Source: [Clostridium] fimetarium (lineage in GTDB: Bacteria; Bacillota; Clostridia; Lachnospirales; Lachnospiraceae). Taken from it: a stretch of DNA of 64,000 nucleotides. The notes beneath the pieces are model-generated. The model saw nothing but the letters and a program-made list of their open reading frames with translations, was not told where the DNA came from and made no database searches. The position numbers were made by a program, and so were the translations under genes. Positions 53,863 through 63,200 of this stretch are shown here, piece after piece (position 1 is the stretch's first letter; each line of letters starts with the position of its first letter). The stretch spans positions 1 to 64,000 of the forward strand of contig NZ_FOJI01000002.1 in the NCBI RefSeq assembly GCF_900111235.1, written 5' to 3'.

Positions 53863-54312
53863 ATGGCAGGATTTTTAATCGCAATGATATCTGGAGCATT
53901 AATGAGCACACAAGGTGTATTTAATACCGATGTTACAAAGAGCACAAGTATATGGGTGGCGGCAGGTTTTGTTCAACTTACGGCATTAATCACTTGTATC
54001 ATTATGTGGTTTGCAAATGGTCGTCCAGAAATATTGGGATTATTTCAAATCGAGAGAAAATATGCATTATTAGGTGGCGTGATGGGTGCATTTATCACCT
54101 ATACCGTAGTAAAAAGTATGTCGTCACTAGGTATTGCTAAGGCCTCTTTAATAATCGTAATCACTCAAATTGCGGCTGCATATCTAATTGAATTATTTGG
54201 GATATTTGGTTCGAAAAAGATAGCGTTTTCTTGGATGAAATTTTTAGGACTTGCAATTGCAATTGTAGGAGTGGTTATATATAATTTATGTGGCAATCAA
54301 GCAGAAGGATAA
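53863..54312 (+). CDS. Small DMT-family (YdcZ-like) membrane protein
   Basis: Encodes 149 residues behind GGAGG. Five membrane helices are evident; the first (GFLIAMISGALMSTQGVFNT) is the YdcZ/DUF606 N-terminal motif, and the last is LGLAIAIVGVVIYNLC. The family is a half-size relative of drug/metabolite transporters and normally works as a dimer. The substrate is unknown. It is followed 9 bases later by the peptide-binding-type gene, so the two may be co-transcribed. Confidence 0.88.
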   Translation: MAGFLIAMISGALMSTQGVFNTDVTKSTSIWVAAGFVQLTALITCIIMWFANGRPEILGLFQIERKYALLGGVMGAFITYTVVKSMSSLGIAKASLIIVITQIAAAYLIELFGIFGSKKIAFSWMKFLGLAIAIVGVVIYNLCGNQAEG

Positions 54313-54321
54313 TTGACATAA

Positions 54322-56283
54322 TTGTTAAAACAATATAAAATTGAATTTACAAATAAATGTTTGATTTATCACACAGGGAGAATAGACAGATTGAAGATTA
54401 CGATTGGAAAAATTTGGAACAGAAAAATTGAGAGTAAAAAAAGTAAGAACACAAAAGTGAAAATTATAAAAGTTAAAAAAAGAAAAATTAAAATTAAAAA
54501 CTTTGTGATACTAGGTATTGGAATCGTACTAGTGGTAAGTACGATATATATACTTGAAAACAGACGAAAAATCAACAAGTATACAACGTTAGTTGTTGAT
54601 TATACAGATAGCAGTGAGATGGAAAGTGATGTTGTTAAAATGACGCAACTGTCATTACTAACAACAGATAAGAATGGAGATATTGTATATGATGGGGTAG
54701 CATCTGATATTTCATTGAAATATGATAGTCCCAGTGATACAACGAAAGTAGTTATAAACTTAAGCAGTAAGCTTAGCTTTAGCGATGGGGTTAAACTTAC
54801 TGCAGATGATGTTGTTTTCTCTTATTATTGGCTTTTAGATGAGACGGGAAATAGTGACAGCGCAGTCGCAAACTTACCAATTGTAGGTCTTGAAGAATAT
54901 ACATATAATAGTTCGAATGTGGAACAGATATTAACAGCGGCAAGAGCCGAACTTGATAAACCAACGGATTCAACCAAAACGCTTATTGCAAAGAATGTGA
55001 TTACACCATTTTTGACAAGTCAGCTCGAATGGGTTAGAACGTTGTATGGTGTTAGTGAATATGCTGATTTGACAAGTAAGTATCCAGTCGCTAAGGATTT
55101 ATTTGCTTATTTATATGGGCCAAAGGAAAAATATAATAGCGCAACGCATGATGAGGCAGCAGTTTTGGCAGAAGTGATATCAGAATATGGATATGATTAT
55201 GATTCACTTGGATATGCATATACAGGAGATTATGATTATTTTAAGAAAGCTGCACTTTTACAAGCATTAGAAGTAGTTAGCAAAACTACAGACAGAGGTG
55301 ACAGTGTATCCCAAGTCAGTGGAATCAAGCAAGTTAGTGATACAAGCGTAGAAATTACAATTAAGGGCTTTGATTCATCCTATATTTATGATGTTTGTGA
55401 TATCTTTGTGCTTCCTAAACATAAGTATAATAGTACATTAGAGGTTGGCAGTTCAATTGATTGCACGGTTGGCGCTGGAAAGTATACCGTGAGTGAACGT
55501 ACTGAAAATGCAGTCAGTCTTATTGCTAATCCAAAATTTTATGGAACAAAACCACTTAATCTAAACGTAAGATTAGATTGTAGTAAAATAGCAGAAAATT
55601 CATATAAGCTATTTTATAATACGAATGCTTATGGTTACGTGGGTTTTAATGTTAATAATGTAAATGTAAATGGGGACCCATTATCCAAGGAAAGTTGTGA
55701 ACTAAGAAGTAATCTATCGAAAGCATTTACACAGGATTTGCCATCAGATATAGTACTCAGCCCTGCGGAATATACAATTTATATAGGCGCAGACGGAACT
55801 GGGAATCATCCGGCGATGGAAGCTATAAAACAGGCGGTAACAAGATTGGCGGCTTATCATATCAAATTAAATATAAAAGATGTTGTCGATGAAAATGTTA
55901 TGTGGGAGGCTATTGATTCTGGAAAAGCACAGATGTGGTGTGGCGTTTGGAATGAAAAGTTAACGCCTCAATTCAAACAAAAATATTATAGTACTAGTAT
56001 TAACAGTCATAATGCATCTTATAACCCTTATAAGATTATTAGTGCAGATTTAGATGCTTTAATCGACGAATATAACATATGTAAGGATAAGACAGACTTA
56101 AGAACGAAATACGAACAAATCAAGAGTGAAATTGCATCATATTCAATTGAACAGGTTTTGTATAATAAGTCAAAGACAGTCTATTTCTCACCAATGCCTA
56201 AAAATGCAGAAAAGGTATTTAAAAATATCAATAACAAGTATGACTGGATTAACGAAATAGGTAATATTAAAATAGTTAATTAA
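54322..56283 (+). CDS. Membrane-anchored peptide-type substrate-binding protein
   Basis: Encodes up to 653 residues from TTG at 54322. A second TTG at 54391, behind GGGAGA, would give 630 residues and may be the true start. The N-terminal 50-60 residues are strongly basic (KKSKNTKVKIIKVKKRK), then one membrane helix (about 62-80) and an exported domain of the SBP_bac_5 type: LSSKLSFSDGVKLTADDVVF (about 149-168), GVKLTADDVVFSYYW, and GAGKYTVSERTENAVSLIAN. Attachment is by a transmembrane anchor instead of a lipid. No oligopeptide permease genes lie nearby. Confidence 0.82.
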   Translation: MLKQYKIEFTNKCLIYHTGRIDRLKITIGKIWNRKIESKKSKNTKVKIIKVKKRKIKIKNFVILGIGIVLVVSTIYILENRRKINKYTTLVVDYTDSSEMESDVVKMTQLSLLTTDKNGDIVYDGVASDISLKYDSPSDTTKVVINLSSKLSFSDGVKLTADDVVFSYYWLLDETGNSDSAVANLPIVGLEEYTYNSSNVEQILTAARAELDKPTDSTKTLIAKNVITPFLTSQLEWVRTLYGVSEYADLTSKYPVAKDLFAYLYGPKEKYNSATHDEAAVLAEVISEYGYDYDSLGYAYTGDYDYFKKAALLQALEVVSKTTDRGDSVSQVSGIKQVSDTSVEITIKGFDSSYIYDVCDIFVLPKHKYNSTLEVGSSIDCTVGAGKYTVSERTENAVSLIANPKFYGTKPLNLNVRLDCSKIAENSYKLFYNTNAYGYVGFNVNNVNVNGDPLSKESCELRSNLSKAFTQDLPSDIVLSPAEYTIYIGADGTGNHPAMEAIKQAVTRLAAYHIKLNIKDVVDENVMWEAIDSGKAQMWCGVWNEKLTPQFKQKYYSTSINSHNASYNPYKIISADLDALIDEYNICKDKTDLRTKYEQIKSEIASYSIEQVLYNKSKTVYFSPMPKNAEKVFKNINNKYDWINEIGNIKIVN

Positions 56284-56303
56284 CTTCAAATAATATAAGG
56301 GAT

Positions 56304-57746
56304 ATGGTAGATAAGGTGAAAGATAAATTAATACGGTATAAGAAGTCTTTTAAAGAATTGTCACAAACAGATAAGCTAATTGTTTTAGTTGCTTTTGTTG
56401 GAGTAGCAATTAGGATACTATATATAGGCTATACAAATTTTAATGTCAGGCAGCATGATTTATTAGGCCTAGATGATAATGAAGGCCATGTTGCATACAT
56501 AGTTTATTGGTACAATCATTTTAAACTTCCAGATTTTGACCCAAGAACTTTATGGCAGTTCTACCAACCACCTTTGCATCATATTTTGGCAGCTTGGTGG
56601 GTTAAACTCAATGTTTTTGTAGGATTTAATTTTGCAATTGCAGTGGAAAACCTTCAAGTGCTAACCTTGATTTATTCATGCATAACGACTTTTATTTGTT
56701 ACAAGATATTGCGTGAATTAGGAATCAAGGGAAAAGGGTTAGTGATAGCATTTACATTGATATGCTTACATCCTACTATGATTTTATTGTCAGGAAGTAT
56801 TAATAATGATATATTATGTCTTATGCTTGATGTGGCAGCGATTTTAGCAACAATTAAGTGGTACAAGAAATCTAGCATGAAGAATATGATCATTATTGCG
56901 CTTTGTTTGGGATTGTCAATGATGACAAAGGCATCTGGGGTACTGATAGCCCCAGGGATTGCAGTTGTATTTATTTTTAAATTCATCAGATCTGTGATAG
57001 ATTGGAAAAATGCCAGACAATTAAATAATAAGAATAAAATAGATGATAAGAAACAACCACTTCGCGTGTTAGTGTTAATAAAGCAGTTTGTAGTCTTTTT
57101 AGTTATATCGGTTCCAATAGGTATTTGGTGGAGCGTATATGCTTATGTTAGATTTGAAATGCCAATTGGGTATGTTCCCAAGCTTACAAATGATATCAAC
57201 CAATATATAGGATCCTATCCAACTTGGAAAAGATTTCTTGATTTCGATTTGGTACAGGTAAAAAGTGTATTTGAAAATTGGGGTAGTCCGAGTTTTGAAC
57301 ATAACATACTAATTGCTATTTTGAAAACATCGTTATTTGGCGAGTATAATTATAGTAAGAATTCGAGTATGATTGTACCGTTCGCAACATTTTTGTTTTG
57401 GGTAAATGTTATTTTGGTTCTATTATCACTATTTGCCATGGTTTATGTGTGCTTAAAAAAGCTCGAAAATATAGATTATGTAATCAAAAGCTTCTTTGTT
57501 ATGATGTATATCACAATCGTTGGTTCATTTATCAAGTTTTGTTTTCAATTTCCACATACTTGCACAATGGACTACAGATATATTGTACCAACTTTGATAA
57601 TTGGCGCAATAGCAATTGGTTTGTTAGTAAATGAGTTAGATAAGAAAAAAAGTATTGTGTATAAAAGAATATCATATGGAATTTGGGTTTTAACGGTATT
57701 GTTTGCAGTGTCTTCAGTACTAACATATTGCATGGTATGGCGCTAA
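56304..57746 (+). CDS. GT-C-fold glycosyltransferase (ArnT/PMT-like)
   Basis: Encodes 480 residues with about ten membrane helices. After the first helix comes an exposed loop with the acidic pair LLGLDDNEGHVAYIVYWYNH (residues about 52-71), the catalytic type motif of family 39/83-like enzymes, and FYQPPLHHILAAWWVKLN. These enzymes transfer a sugar from polyprenyl phosphate to a protein or glycan outside the membrane. The ATG at 56304 has AAGGGA only two bases upstream; GTG at 56316 is a possible alternative start. It lies next to a flavin enzyme of the UDP-galactopyranose mutase type. Confidence 0.85.
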   Translation: MVDKVKDKLIRYKKSFKELSQTDKLIVLVAFVGVAIRILYIGYTNFNVRQHDLLGLDDNEGHVAYIVYWYNHFKLPDFDPRTLWQFYQPPLHHILAAWWVKLNVFVGFNFAIAVENLQVLTLIYSCITTFICYKILRELGIKGKGLVIAFTLICLHPTMILLSGSINNDILCLMLDVAAILATIKWYKKSSMKNMIIIALCLGLSMMTKASGVLIAPGIAVVFIFKFIRSVIDWKNARQLNNKNKIDDKKQPLRVLVLIKQFVVFLVISVPIGIWWSVYAYVRFEMPIGYVPKLTNDINQYIGSYPTWKRFLDFDLVQVKSVFENWGSPSFEHNILIAILKTSLFGEYNYSKNSSMIVPFATFLFWVNVILVLLSLFAMVYVCLKKLENIDYVIKSFFVMMYITIVGSFIKFCFQFPHTCTMDYRYIVPTLIIGAIAIGLLVNELDKKKSIVYKRISYGIWVLTVLFAVSSVLTYCMVWR

Positions 57747-57807
57747 ATAGTTTTATAAAGCAGTATTACAGATCAGTATTATAAACCAAAGTAGGGAGAT
57801 ATTAGTA

Positions 57808-59367
57808 ATGAAAAAAAAGGTGGTAATTATTGGAGCCGGTCCAGCTGGACTTACTGCAGGATATGAACTTATGAAACAATCAGATGAATACGAGGTCATT
57901 ATTCTTGAAGCTTCTGAAGCAATTGGTGGAATCTCACGTACAGTAAAATATAATGGAAATCGTATGGATATTGGTGGACATAGATTTTTTTCAAAAGATA
58001 AACAAGTTACAAAGTGGTGGGAAAACATAATGCCATTACAAGGTAAACCAGCTTTCGATGATAAATGTCTATGCAGAACCAAGAATATTGCAAAGCAAGG
58101 TCCCGATCCAGAAAAAGAAGATCGTGTAATGCTCCTTCGACAGAGGGTTTCAAGAATTTACTATAATAAGAAATTTTTTGATTATCCAATATCAATGAAA
58201 ATGCAGACAATTAAGAATATGGGATTTTTCACAACGATTGTAGCAGGATTTAGTTATTTAAAATCAAGTATAATTAAGAAAAATGAGTCATCTCTTGAGA
58301 ATTTTTACATAAATAGATTTGGTAAAGTATTATATGGTATGTTTTTTGAAGGATATACAGAAAAACTATGGGGCCGTCATCCAAGTAAGATATCAGCAGA
58401 TTGGGGCGCCCAAAGGGTCAAGGGTCTTTCCATAATTGCAATTATTAAAGATATGTTTGCTAAACTGATTCCCAGTAAAAAAGGTAGACAAGTGGAAACT
58501 TCTTTGATTGAAGAATTCGTTTATCCCAAATTTGGACCAGGCCAGTTATGGGAAATTACCGCACAAGAATTTGAAAAAATGGGTGGGAAACTCTACAAAA
58601 ATAGTGAAGTTGTTAAGATAAATGTAGCAGGAGAAAAATTAAAATCTGTTACTTATTCAAATGAAGGACAAGATATAGAATTAGAAGCAGATTTCTTTAT
58701 CTCTTCAATGCCAGTAAGGGATTTGGTACTTGCATGGGAAGGCGAAGAAGTTCCTAAAAACGTAAACAGAGTTGCAGCAGGCCTTCCATATCGTGATTTC
58801 GTTACGGTTGGTGTACTTGTCGATAAGATGAAGATCAAGAATATGACAGATATGAAAACAATGAATAATATTGTTCCAGATTGTTGGATATATGTTCAGG
58901 ATACAAGTGTAAAACTTGGTAGAATTCAGATATTTAACAATTGGTCCCCATATATGGTGAAAGATGTCAATAAAACTGTATGGATTGGTCTTGAATATTT
59001 TTGTAATGAAGGTGATGAATTCTGGAATATGAGCGATGAAGACTGTGCTAAAATGGCAATTCAGGAGCTTGTAAAAATTGGCGTTATCGATAAAAAAGAT
59101 GTTCTTGATTTTCATAGAGAGAAAGTCAAGAAAGCATATCCAGCATATTTTGACACCTATAAAGAACTTGATGTTGTGATTGATTTCCTAAATGAACATG
59201 AAAATCTATTTTGTGTAGGACGTAATGGACAACATCGATATAACAATATGGATCACTCAATGGTAACCTCATTTGAGAGTGTTAAGAATATTATTGGTGG
59301 AGTTAAAACAAAGGATAATATCTGGAACGTGAATACGGATGCGGAGTATCACGAGGGTAGTAAGTAA
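57808..59367 (+). CDS. FAD-dependent oxidoreductase, UDP-galactopyranose mutase-like
   Basis: Encodes 519 residues behind AGGGAG. The FAD-binding N-terminus is [17 protein letters not shown] (residues 4-20), followed by [17 protein letters not shown] and [12 protein letters not shown] (about 53-64). The C-terminus has the FAD contact [16 protein letters not shown] (about 471-486). It belongs to the amine-oxidase/protoporphyrinogen-oxidase superfamily, and many clostridial relatives sit near glycosyltransferase genes, as here. The exact substrate is unknown; nucleotide-sugar mutase or polyprenyl-linked sugar chemistry is likely. The stop codon falls inside an inverted-repeat arm. Confidence 0.87.
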   Translation: MKKKVVIIGAGPAGLTAGYELMKQSDEYEVIILEASEAIGGISRTVKYNGNRMDIGGHRFFSKDKQVTKWWENIMPLQGKPAFDDKCLCRTKNIAKQGPDPEKEDRVMLLRQRVSRIYYNKKFFDYPISMKMQTIKNMGFFTTIVAGFSYLKSSIIKKNESSLENFYINRFGKVLYGMFFEGYTEKLWGRHPSKISADWGAQRVKGLSIIAIIKDMFAKLIPSKKGRQVETSLIEEFVYPKFGPGQLWEITAQEFEKMGGKLYKNSEVVKINVAGEKLKSVTYSNEGQDIELEADFFISSMPVRDLVLAWEGEEVPKNVNRVAAGLPYRDFVTVGVLVDKMKIKNMTDMKTMNNIVPDCWIYVQDTSVKLGRIQIFNNWSPYMVKDVNKTVWIGLEYFCNEGDEFWNMSDEDCAKMAIQELVKIGVIDKKDVLDFHREKVKKAYPAYFDTYKELDVVIDFLNEHENLFCVGRNGQHRYNNMDHSMVTSFESVKNIIGGVKTKDNIWNVNTDAEYHEGSK

Positions 59368-59570
59368 AATTATTGATTTGATTTTGCTTCCTATTGACTC
59401 GTATGTAAGTTACTAATGGATTCATTTTATGCTAAGGGCAAGAAAAAAAGTTCTAAACTCCTCACTTCGTTCGTCAGACAGTAGAACTTTTTTTCTTAAC
59501 GCATAAAATGAATCCATAAGTAACTTATCATACGAGTCAAATATACAGCGAAATCAAATCAATAATTTTA
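59365..59570. repeat. Long inverted repeat starting at a stop codon (shares its core with 16547-16754)
   Basis: Outer arms 59365-59384 and 59551-59570 are 20 bases and perfectly complementary; the left arm begins with the TAA stop of the oxidoreductase gene. Nearer the core, TTGACTCGTATG pairs with CATACGAGTCAA. The 121-bp core (59407-59527) matches 16590-16710 at 115 positions. It lies between convergent genes and may terminate both. Confidence 0.95.
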
Positions 59571-59599
59571 CGGTTACGGCTTCGGATACTCGGGGTTAA

Positions 59600-59658
59600 G
59601 GGCTGAAGGGCAAAAGCAAGGGCTAAGTGCAAGCGCTAAGTGCAAGTACCAAGTGTTG
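59600..59658. repeat. 13-bp tandem array next to the inverted repeat
   Basis: GGGCTAAGTGCAA-type copies lie at 59620-59632, 59633-59645 and 59646-59658 (progressively degenerate), with a diverged earlier copy at 59600-59612. It follows the inverted repeat, as the 13-bp array at 16797 follows the related copy. Confidence 0.85.
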
Positions 59659-59662
59659 TGGG

Positions 59663-60064
59663 CTACTTCTTGGGGGACTTGGTCATGTGGCAGAGGGTTT
59701 TTTCGAAGAAGAGGCCTACTAGGAACCATAGGGGGGCGAAGTCGTAGCGGATTACGCCTTTGTAATTATATTTGGCGGAGCTGTAATCCCAAGGGCACAT
59801 ATTTCGCTTTTTCAGGAAAATGCCGGTCGTGTATTCAACTGTAAAAAAGCAGAGCGTATAGATAATACCTCGGCATAGCGTGTTCTTTTTACAAATCAGT
59901 TTATTTAAAGGCTTTAAAAATGAAGCCATTCCATATATTGGGAACATCCAAATAGAGGTGTTACAAGTCAGTTTGATATCTTTCTTGAAAAAAGAGTTAA
60001 TTCCAGTCCATAAAACTTCCATACACCATCCCAATAATCCACACTTTACAAATTCTATGTTCAA
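59663..60064 (-). CDS. Small CmpB-like putative ABC permease family membrane protein
   Basis: Encodes 133 residues from a TTG at 60064, eight bases after GGAG. Three to four membrane helices are seen: CGLLGWCMEVLWTGI at the N-terminus (GxxGWxxE), WMFPIYGMASFL (about 38-49), and IIYTLCFFTVEYTTGIFLKK (about 66-85). The end is basic (TKSPKK). GWCMEV, the tryptophan-rich loop and VEYTTG resemble the 'putative ABC transporter permease' family of Firmicutes (CmpB-like). No transporter partner is visible. It is convergent with the flavin oxidoreductase gene. Confidence 0.72.
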   Translation of the reverse strand: MNIEFVKCGLLGWCMEVLWTGINSFFKKDIKLTCNTSIWMFPIYGMASFLKPLNKLICKKNTLCRGIIYTLCFFTVEYTTGIFLKKRNMCPWDYSSAKYNYKGVIRYDFAPLWFLVGLFFEKTLCHMTKSPKK

Positions 60065-60229
60065 AATATTTACTCCTTACTATTGCTAATGTAAATGTAT
60101 TATGTACGAAACGCTAGTTTAATATTCAAAGAAATCCTTGTAAATTATTAATATATTTGTTACTATAAACACTATCATTGTGGATATCGTTTTAAAAAGT
60201 CACTGGTGTGGCAGAATGGAGGCATATAT

Positions 60230-61432
60230 ATGCCGGATGGAATTGTAAAGTTAAAAAAAGGTGAAGGTCGTGTTCTCAAATCAGGGGGAATGTGGGTCTT
60301 TGATAATGAAATAGATGCAATAACAGGTGACTTTGAAGATGGTGATATAGTAGAAGTACATGATTTTGACGGATATTATATGGGCGTTGGTTTTATTAAC
60401 AGAAAATCAAAGATAACTGTTAGAATTATGTCTAGAAAAAAAGGCCAAGAGATAGATGAGCAATTTATAGAAAAAAGAGTTAGAAATGCTATAGAATATA
60501 GAGAAAAGACAGTTGATATGTCATCTTGTAGAATTATATTTGGTGAAGCAGACTTCTTACCCGGTATTGTTGTTGATAAATTTAGTGATGTTCTTGTTGT
60601 AGAATCATTGGCGCTTGGTATTGATCGATTTAAGCTTATCATTATAGACAAAATTAAAATGGTTCTAAAAGAGATGAATATTAACATTCGTGGAGTATAC
60701 GAAAGAAGTGATGCAAAAGTACGTACGCTCGAAGGAATGGAACGTATGAAAGGCTTTATTGGAGAAGAATTTGACACAAAGGTTGAAATCATTGAAAATG
60801 GAATCAAATATTTTGTAGATGTACAAGATGGACAAAAAACAGGATTTTTTCTTGATCAAAAATATAATAGAGCTGCAATCAAACCGATGTGCAAAGGTGC
60901 AAAGGTATTAGATTGCTTTACACACACAGGCTCATTTGCATTAAATGCTGGCATGGGTGGGGCGAAGAGTGTTCTCGGTGTTGATGCATCAGAACTTGGG
61001 ATTGCCCAAGCTAGAGAAAATGCGGAAGTGAACGGTTTGTCAGATGTTGTAAAATTTGAGTGTGCGGACGTATTTGAATTGCTTCCACAGCTTGAAAATG
61101 ATGGTGAAAAGTTTGATTTGATTATTCTTGATCCACCTGCATTCACAAAATCTAGAAACTCAATCAAAAATGCGGTTAAAGGGTATAAGGAAATCAATCT
61201 TAGGGCGATGAAACTGATTAATGATGGTGGATTTTTAGCAACATGTTCCTGTTCCCATTTTATGGATACAGAATTATTTACAAAAACAATTGCAGAGGCT
61301 GCAAGAAATGTGCATAAGCGATTACGTCAGATAGAATTTCGTACTCAGGCTCCGGATCATCCAATTCTATGGTCAGCGGATGAGTCATTGTACTTGAAAT
61401 TCTATATTTTTCAAGTTTGTGATGAAATGTAA
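60230..61432 (+). CDS. rlmI: RlmI-like 23S rRNA (cytosine-5) methyltransferase
   Basis: Encodes 400 residues from the ATG at 60230 behind GGAGGC; an earlier GTG lacks a site. An N-terminal PUA-like domain (about 1-75: GRVLKSGGMWVFDNEI) is followed by a linker with YFVDVQDGQKTGFFLDQKYN (about 196-215). The Rossmann-fold SAM site is VLDCFTHTGSFALNAG (about 228-243), and the catalytic motif is LIILDPPAFTKSR (about 298-310). It probably methylates 23S rRNA cytosine, as RlmI does at C1962. It has its own promoter region upstream. Confidence 0.93.
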   Translation: MPDGIVKLKKGEGRVLKSGGMWVFDNEIDAITGDFEDGDIVEVHDFDGYYMGVGFINRKSKITVRIMSRKKGQEIDEQFIEKRVRNAIEYREKTVDMSSCRIIFGEADFLPGIVVDKFSDVLVVESLALGIDRFKLIIIDKIKMVLKEMNINIRGVYERSDAKVRTLEGMERMKGFIGEEFDTKVEIIENGIKYFVDVQDGQKTGFFLDQKYNRAAIKPMCKGAKVLDCFTHTGSFALNAGMGGAKSVLGVDASELGIAQARENAEVNGLSDVVKFECADVFELLPQLENDGEKFDLIILDPPAFTKSRNSIKNAVKGYKEINLRAMKLINDGGFLATCSCSHFMDTELFTKTIAEAARNVHKRLRQIEFRTQAPDHPILWSADESLYLKFYIFQVCDEM

Positions 61433-61591
61433 TATAAAAGTAGGCCTCCTGCATATTATAAAAGCGTACTGTAAATATTAGCTTTGATATGGATTGAAAG
61501 CGTCAGTATTTTGATATGAATTATATATATCAGTATTGATGCGGATTGACATTATCAGTTAGATATTGCTTTATTATATAAGAAGGAGAAT

Positions 61592-62950
61592 ATGATGCAA
61601 GATAGTATAAAAGATAGTAAAAGTTTTTATAAAGCAGTGATGGTTTTAGTAATACCACTTGCACTGCAAAATCTAATTAATGTGGGTGTCTCGGCTACGG
61701 ATGTAATTATGTTAGGAAAAGTTGGGGAAAAAGTTTTGTCGGCGGCATCGCTGGCTGGACAGATTCAATTTATTATGACTTTGATATTCTTTGGACTAAC
61801 ATCAGGTGCGTCTGTTTTGATTGCCCAATACTGGGGAAGATGCGATGTGCCTACAATTGAGAAAATACTTGGGATATCAATTAAACTGACATTGTATATT
61901 AGTATTTTTTTTCTAGTAGTTACATACATTTTTCCTGCTCAAATTATGCATTTGCTAACAAATGATCCAGTCGTGATTGAAGAGGGTGCAAAATTCCTTA
62001 AGATAATGTGTTTTTCATATGTGATATCCGCACTTACAATGGTATATCTCAATACACTTAGAAGTGTTGAAAATGTATTTATTTCGACATTTGTATATTT
62101 GGTTTCATTTATTATTAATTTGGCATTAAATCCTATCCTGATATTTGGATTATTTGGAGTGCCTGCAATGGGAATTCGAGGTTCGGCACTAGCCACAGTA
62201 ATTGCTAGAATTATAGAATTTTCAATCGTTGTATATTATGATAGAAAAAGAAATAAGATATTTAAGTTTCGATTCAATATGCTATTTGTGAAGGATAAGC
62301 AGTTATCATCAGATTTTGTAAAATTTAGCTGCCCAGTCATTTTAAATGAATTATTATGGGGGTCAGGTGTTGCAGTAATTGCAGCAATACTCGGACATCT
62401 TGGAAGCGCAGCAACAGCAGCTAATTCAGTAGCACAAGTTGTAAGACAGTTAGCTACGGTGGTATCGTTTGGTGTGGCATCGGCGACAGCTATAATGATT
62501 GGTAAAGTGATTGGTGAAGGCAAAATAGAAGTAGCCAGAGAGTATGGGAGACGGTTTGTAAAAATAAGTTTGATTGCAGGAGTTTTAGGCGCGATATTCT
62601 TGTTATTAGCGCGTCCAATTGTATTGGCAAACTTAAATATGTCAGAAGAGGCGCATTACTATCTTTCTAAAATGATGCTTGTAATGTCTTATTTTGTAAT
62701 TTGTCAGGCAATCAATACAACATTGATTGTAGGTGTATTTAGAGCGGGTGGGGATACGAAGTTTGGATTGATTATTGATGTTGGAGTAATGTGGATAGTT
62801 TCAATAGGAGTAGGATTTTTAGCCGCATTTGTATTTAAATTGAGTGTGCCGATCGTGTATGTGATTTTGCTCAGTGATGAAATCATTAAGGTACCATTTG
62901 CTTTGTGGCGCTATAAGTCTTATAAATGGTTAAGGAATGTTACGCGGTAA
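61592..62950 (+). CDS. MATE-family multidrug efflux protein
   Basis: Encodes 452 residues behind AAGGAG; the second of two adjacent ATG codons (61595) is equally possible. Twelve membrane helices are predicted in two six-helix halves, beginning AVMVLVIPLALQNLINVGV. Family residues are visible in GQIQFIMTLIFFGLTSGASV and in the second half GVASATAIMIGKVIGEGK. It exports cationic drugs or metabolites with sodium or protons. It is monocistronic. Transport substrate unknown. Confidence 0.94.
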   Translation: MMQDSIKDSKSFYKAVMVLVIPLALQNLINVGVSATDVIMLGKVGEKVLSAASLAGQIQFIMTLIFFGLTSGASVLIAQYWGRCDVPTIEKILGISIKLTLYISIFFLVVTYIFPAQIMHLLTNDPVVIEEGAKFLKIMCFSYVISALTMVYLNTLRSVENVFISTFVYLVSFIINLALNPILIFGLFGVPAMGIRGSALATVIARIIEFSIVVYYDRKRNKIFKFRFNMLFVKDKQLSSDFVKFSCPVILNELLWGSGVAVIAAILGHLGSAATAANSVAQVVRQLATVVSFGVASATAIMIGKVIGEGKIEVAREYGRRFVKISLIAGVLGAIFLLLARPIVLANLNMSEEAHYYLSKMMLVMSYFVICQAINTTLIVGVFRAGGDTKFGLIIDVGVMWIVSIGVGFLAAFVFKLSVPIVYVILLSDEIIKVPFALWRYKSYKWLRNVTR

Positions 62951-63014
62951 GTAGTATAAATTGCTTATCTTTATCTTTTTGGACCAAATTCGTCTAGCTT
63001 TTGCAAGAAGCCAA

Positions 63015-63175
63015 GAAAAAACGTAGCAATGACCTCGATTGTCCGCATTTGCCGTTACAGCCATGTGCGATTATCTGAAGGCGGTTGACACATCTTTACG
63101 TGTCAAACCGAATGCAGATAATCACACATGGCTGTAGAGGCAATAGCGAACAGGAGGCCATTGCTACGTTTTTTC
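63015..63175. repeat. Multi-part inverted repeat between MATE and pyrI
   Basis: Outer arms GAAAAAACGTAGCAATG (63015-63031) and CATTGCTACGTTTTTTC (63159-63175) are perfect. An inner 20-bp stem, ACAGCCATGTGCGATTATCTG-type (about 63056-63076) pairs with about 63115-63135 with one mismatch. The apex is CGGTTGACAC...GTGTCAAACCG. A small hairpin, GCCCGTTCGGGC at 63176-63187, adjoins. It lies between convergent genes, close to the pyrI stop. Confidence 0.9.
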
Positions 63176-63200
63176 GCCCGTTCGGGCAAGTCGCGAATTC

